Assembly (NCBI GenBank): GCA_900553055.1
Contig: USBV01000075.1
Location: forward strand, 1-7,371
Source: an uncultured Phascolarctobacterium sp.
Lineage (GTDB): Bacteria > Bacillota > Negativicutes > Acidaminococcales > Acidaminococcaceae
Direction: 5' to 3'
Length of the DNA stretch: 7,371 bases
Shown here: piece by piece, positions 5,494-7,371 of the stretch
How positions within the stretch are numbered: position 1 is the first letter of the stretch
How the letters are laid out: each line of letters starts with the position of its first letter
Position numbers and translations under genes: made by a program
The notes under the pieces: generated by a model
The model's input: only the letters and a program-made list of their open reading frames with translations
What the model was told of the DNA's origin: nothing
Databases searched by the model: none

Positions 5494-7155
5494 GGAAAAT
5501 TTCAAAATAAAGTACAAATCATTCCGTTAGGCGGTCTGGGCGAAATCGGTAAGAATATGACTGTCTTTCGTTATGGTGATGATATGATTTTAATCGATGC
5601 CGGCTTAATGTTCCCCGAGGACGACATGCTGGGCATTGATTTAGTAATTCCTGATATTAGCTATTTAATCGAAAATCAAGATAAACTGAAGGGTATCTTT
5701 TTAACTCATGGTCACGAGGACCATATTGGTGCACTGCCCTATGTTATGAAGCAGATTGATTGCCCCGTATATGGTACCGCACTTACTCTGGGCATTTTGG
5801 AGGGCCGTTTGAAGGAAAATGGCGTTAGCTCCGAAAACTGCCGCACTATTAAGCCCGGCGATAAAATCACTGCCGGTGCCTTTAAGCTGGATTTTATCCG
5901 CGTAAATCACAGCATTCCCGACGCTATTGCTATTGCTATTAATACGCCCATTGGTACGATTATTCATACCGGTGACTTTAAAATTGACCATACCCCGGTG
6001 GATGGCCAGGTTACTGAGTTCAATAAATTTGCCGAATATGGCGACCGCGGCGTGCTGGCGCTCCTAGCCGATAGCACTAATGCGGAGCGCCCCGGCTTTA
6101 CTCCCAGCGAAAAAATGGTGGGTAAAACCTTTGATGACGAGTTCCGCTATGCCAAAAACCGCATTATTGTAGCGACCTTCTCCAGTAATGTGCATCGCAT
6201 TCAGCAGGTTATTGATGCGGCTATGAAATACGATCGCAAGGTGGCAGTAATTGGCCGCAGCATGGTGAATGTTGTGAGCATCGCCAAGGAGCTGGGCTAT
6301 CTTAAGGCTCCTGAGGGCGAGATTATTGATATTGATGAAGCACATAACTATACTCCCGATAAGATTGTTATCATTACCACCGGCAGTCAGGGCGAGCCTA
6401 TGAGCGCGCTAACCCGCATGGCTATGAACGACCACAAAAAGGTGGATATTATGCCCGGTGATACGGTGATTATCTCTGCTACGCCGATTCCCGGCAACGA
6501 AAAGCTGGTTTCGCGCACCATCGACCATTTGTACAAGCTGGGTGCGGATGTTATTTACGAAAAGAGCAATGGCGTGCATGTTTCCGGCCATGCCAGCCAG
6601 GAGGAGATTAAGCTGGTGCATAATTTAGTGCGCCCCAAATTCTTTATTCCGGTGCATGGTGAGTTCCGCCATTTGATTAAGCATGCTAATTTGGCGCAAA
6701 GCCTGGGCATGCCCATGGAAAATATTGTGATTGCCGAAAACGGCAGCGTGATTGAGCTCACTAAAAATAGCATTGGTATTAACGGCAAGGTGCAGGCCGG
6801 CAAGGTGCTGGTGGATGGCCTTGGCGTGGGCGATGTGGGCAACGTGGTGCTGCGGGACCGCAAGCACCTCTCCGAGGACGGTCTTGTCATCATCGTGGCT
6901 ACCGTGGACAGCAAGACCGGCAAGGTGCTGGCCGGACCGGATCTGGTAAGCCGGGGCTTCGTGTATGTGCGCGAGAACGAGAGCCTGATGGACGGTGCCC
7001 AGAGCATTGTGGAAAATGCACTGGAGCGCTGTGTGGACGAGCATGTCCGGGACTGGAACAGCGTAAAGACCCGTGTGCGTGAGGCACTGAGCAGCTATAT
7101 CTACCGGCGCACCAAGCGCAGCCCGATGATCCTGCCCATCCTGATGGAGGTCTGA
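5491..7155 (+). CDS. rnj: Ribonuclease J (metallo-beta-lactamase/beta-CASP RNase); 3' end probably from another genome
   Basis: From TTG 5491 the product is 554 residues, matching Bacillus subtilis RNase J1 (555). This family combines endonuclease and 5'-to-3' exonuclease activity in mRNA decay and rRNA maturation in the cytoplasm, using two zinc ions. The metal site is complete: THGHEDHIG with H73, H75, D77 and H78; H140 (NHSIPDA); D162 (HTGDFKID); H389 (PVHGEFRHL). H367 lies in SGHASQEE. The beta-CASP domain is inserted at roughly 210-355, and a C-terminal domain follows from about 455 to 554, ending in RRTKRSPMILPILMEV. Transcription starts from a strong upstream promoter. The reading frame is unbroken, but base composition and codon choice change abruptly at about codon 431-455. 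Enzyme identity is certain for both parts; whether they belong to one gene is doubtful. Confidence 0.95.
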   Translation: MGKFQNKVQIIPLGGLGEIGKNMTVFRYGDDMILIDAGLMFPEDDMLGIDLVIPDISYLIENQDKLKGIFLTHGHEDHIGALPYVMKQIDCPVYGTALTLGILEGRLKENGVSSENCRTIKPGDKITAGAFKLDFIRVNHSIPDAIAIAINTPIGTIIHTGDFKIDHTPVDGQVTEFNKFAEYGDRGVLALLADSTNAERPGFTPSEKMVGKTFDDEFRYAKNRIIVATFSSNVHRIQQVIDAAMKYDRKVAVIGRSMVNVVSIAKELGYLKAPEGEIIDIDEAHNYTPDKIVIITTGSQGEPMSALTRMAMNDHKKVDIMPGDTVIISATPIPGNEKLVSRTIDHLYKLGADVIYEKSNGVHVSGHASQEEIKLVHNLVRPKFFIPVHGEFRHLIKHANLAQSLGMPMENIVIAENGSVIELTKNSIGINGKVQAGKVLVDGLGVGDVGNVVLRDRKHLSEDGLVIIVATVDSKTGKVLAGPDLVSRGFVYVRENESLMDGAQSIVENALERCVDEHVRDWNSVKTRVREALSSYIYRRTKRSPMILPILMEV

Positions 7156-7162
7156 TCCGGGC

Positions 7163-7179
7163 GCACCGCAAAGCGGTGC
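7163..7179 (+). other. Short perfect hairpin between RNase J and the next gene
   Basis: gcaccgc (7163-7169) and gcggtgc (7173-7179) pair perfectly around an AAA loop. It starts eight bases after the RNase J stop. No T run follows, and a ribosome binding site begins only eight bases downstream at 7187, so it is more likely an mRNA-stabilising or weak pausing structure than a terminator. Confidence 0.4.
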
Positions 7180-7203
7180 AGCGTCTGAGGAGGCAAAAAA
7201 CCA

Positions 7204-7371
7204 ATGAAACGTAAACCGAGATGGACACTGGAAATGCTCACGGCCAGTCTGGCGGTGCTGTGCGGCCTTTTGCTGCTGGTACTGCTGGTGCAGCGCCCCA
7301 CGGCATGGCTGCTGCTGGCCGTGCTGGTGGTGCTGTGGGGCATAGGGGCAACCTTGTTCCGCTGCAAGCTG
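7204..7371 (+). CDS. Two-helix membrane protein, 3'-truncated; possibly GdpP-like DHH phosphoesterase
   Basis: Only the first 56 codons are present. GAGGAGG (7187-7193) ten bases before ATG 7204 makes the start firm. A short basic N-terminus (MKRKPRW) leads into two hydrophobic helices at about residues 11-29 (MLTASLAVLCGLLLLVLLV) and 33-51 (TAWLLLAVLVVLWGIGATL), then a basic turn. GdpP/YybT-type cyclic-di-AMP phosphodiesterases begin with two such helices ahead of PAS-like, GGDEF-like and DHH domains, and I recall them near RNase J genes in some Clostridia. No catalytic domain is inside the window, so that name is a guess from topology and position. It lies 48 bases after RNase J in the same high-GC style, so its context applies to the donor genome, not necessarily to the rest of this window. 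Confidence 0.6.
   Translation, partial: MKRKPRWTLEMLTASLAVLCGLLLLVLLVQRPTAWLLLAVLVVLWGIGATLFRCKL

Larger units (their letters stand above)
6781..7371. other. High-GC block with foreign codon use, probable chimeric or recombinant end of the window
   Basis: By hand count the 60-base lines starting at 6301 and 6721 are 42% and 38% GC, while those at 6781, 6841 and 6901 are 68%, 62% and 67%. After about 6841 the RNase J frame uses CGG for arginine several times, GAC for almost every aspartate, ATC for most isoleucines, and no TTA or TTG leucine. The earlier part favours CGC/CGT, GAT, ATT and mixed leucine codons. The next gene continues in the high-GC style to the window end. The join therefore falls between about 6781 and 6855. 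Confidence 0.7.

Noticed and set aside
6555..7367. Long opposite-strand open frames across the 3' end of RNase J
   Set aside because: They overlap a gene with complete family motifs, have no ribosome binding sites, and reflect GC-rich codon patterning on the complementary strand.

Overview
The window suggests a low-to-mid GC Bacillota (Firmicutes) gut-type anaerobe. Strong AGGAGG-type ribosome binding sites, sigma-A promoters, a TTG-started RNase J and the gene families fit this. The mosaic codon use might fit a Negativicutes such as Phascolarctobacterium or a relative, but that placement is a guess from style, not from an alignment. All recognisable genes lie on the + strand.

Layout. (1) 1-891: the 3' two thirds of an RlmD/RlmCD-type 23S rRNA uracil-C5 methyltransferase, cut by the window edge and followed by a long imperfect hairpin. 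(2) 1014-2530: an AT-richer block with a tandem promoter, a complete RhuM-family gene (1171-2166) standing alone, and a 367-base gap. The gap carries a promoter and hairpins that could form an attenuating leader. (3) 2534-4471: a probable three-gene operon of a GNAT acetyltransferase, a SlyD-like FKBP prolyl isomerase without the metal-binding tail, and a DUF1624/HGSNAT-type membrane protein, closed by an intrinsic terminator. (4) 4552-5228: an AlkD-family DNA alkylation repair gene broken by one frameshift, with its own terminator. (5) 5360-7155: a well-formed sigma-A promoter, a leader of about 95 bases and a full-length ribonuclease J starting at TTG 5491. (6) 7204 to the end: the first 56 codons of a two-helix membrane protein, possibly a GdpP-like DHH phosphoesterase.

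How they fit together. Most genes are housekeeping: rRNA modification, protein folding, DNA repair and RNA decay. They form short transcription units separated by terminators. RhuM is the one accessory gene, and no partner gene sits beside it.

The most important observation concerns continuity. From about 6781 to the window end, base composition and codon choice change abruptly inside the RNase J gene: GC per 60-base line goes from about 38% to 62-68%, CGG arginine codons appear, and TTA/TTG leucine and most GAT codons vanish. The last ~590 bases look as if they come from a different, high-GC genome, Faecalibacterium-like by style. The join falls in a strongly conserved gene, so a metagenomic assembly chimera is the first explanation and homologous recombination the second. 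I did not find a convincing new multi-gene system.
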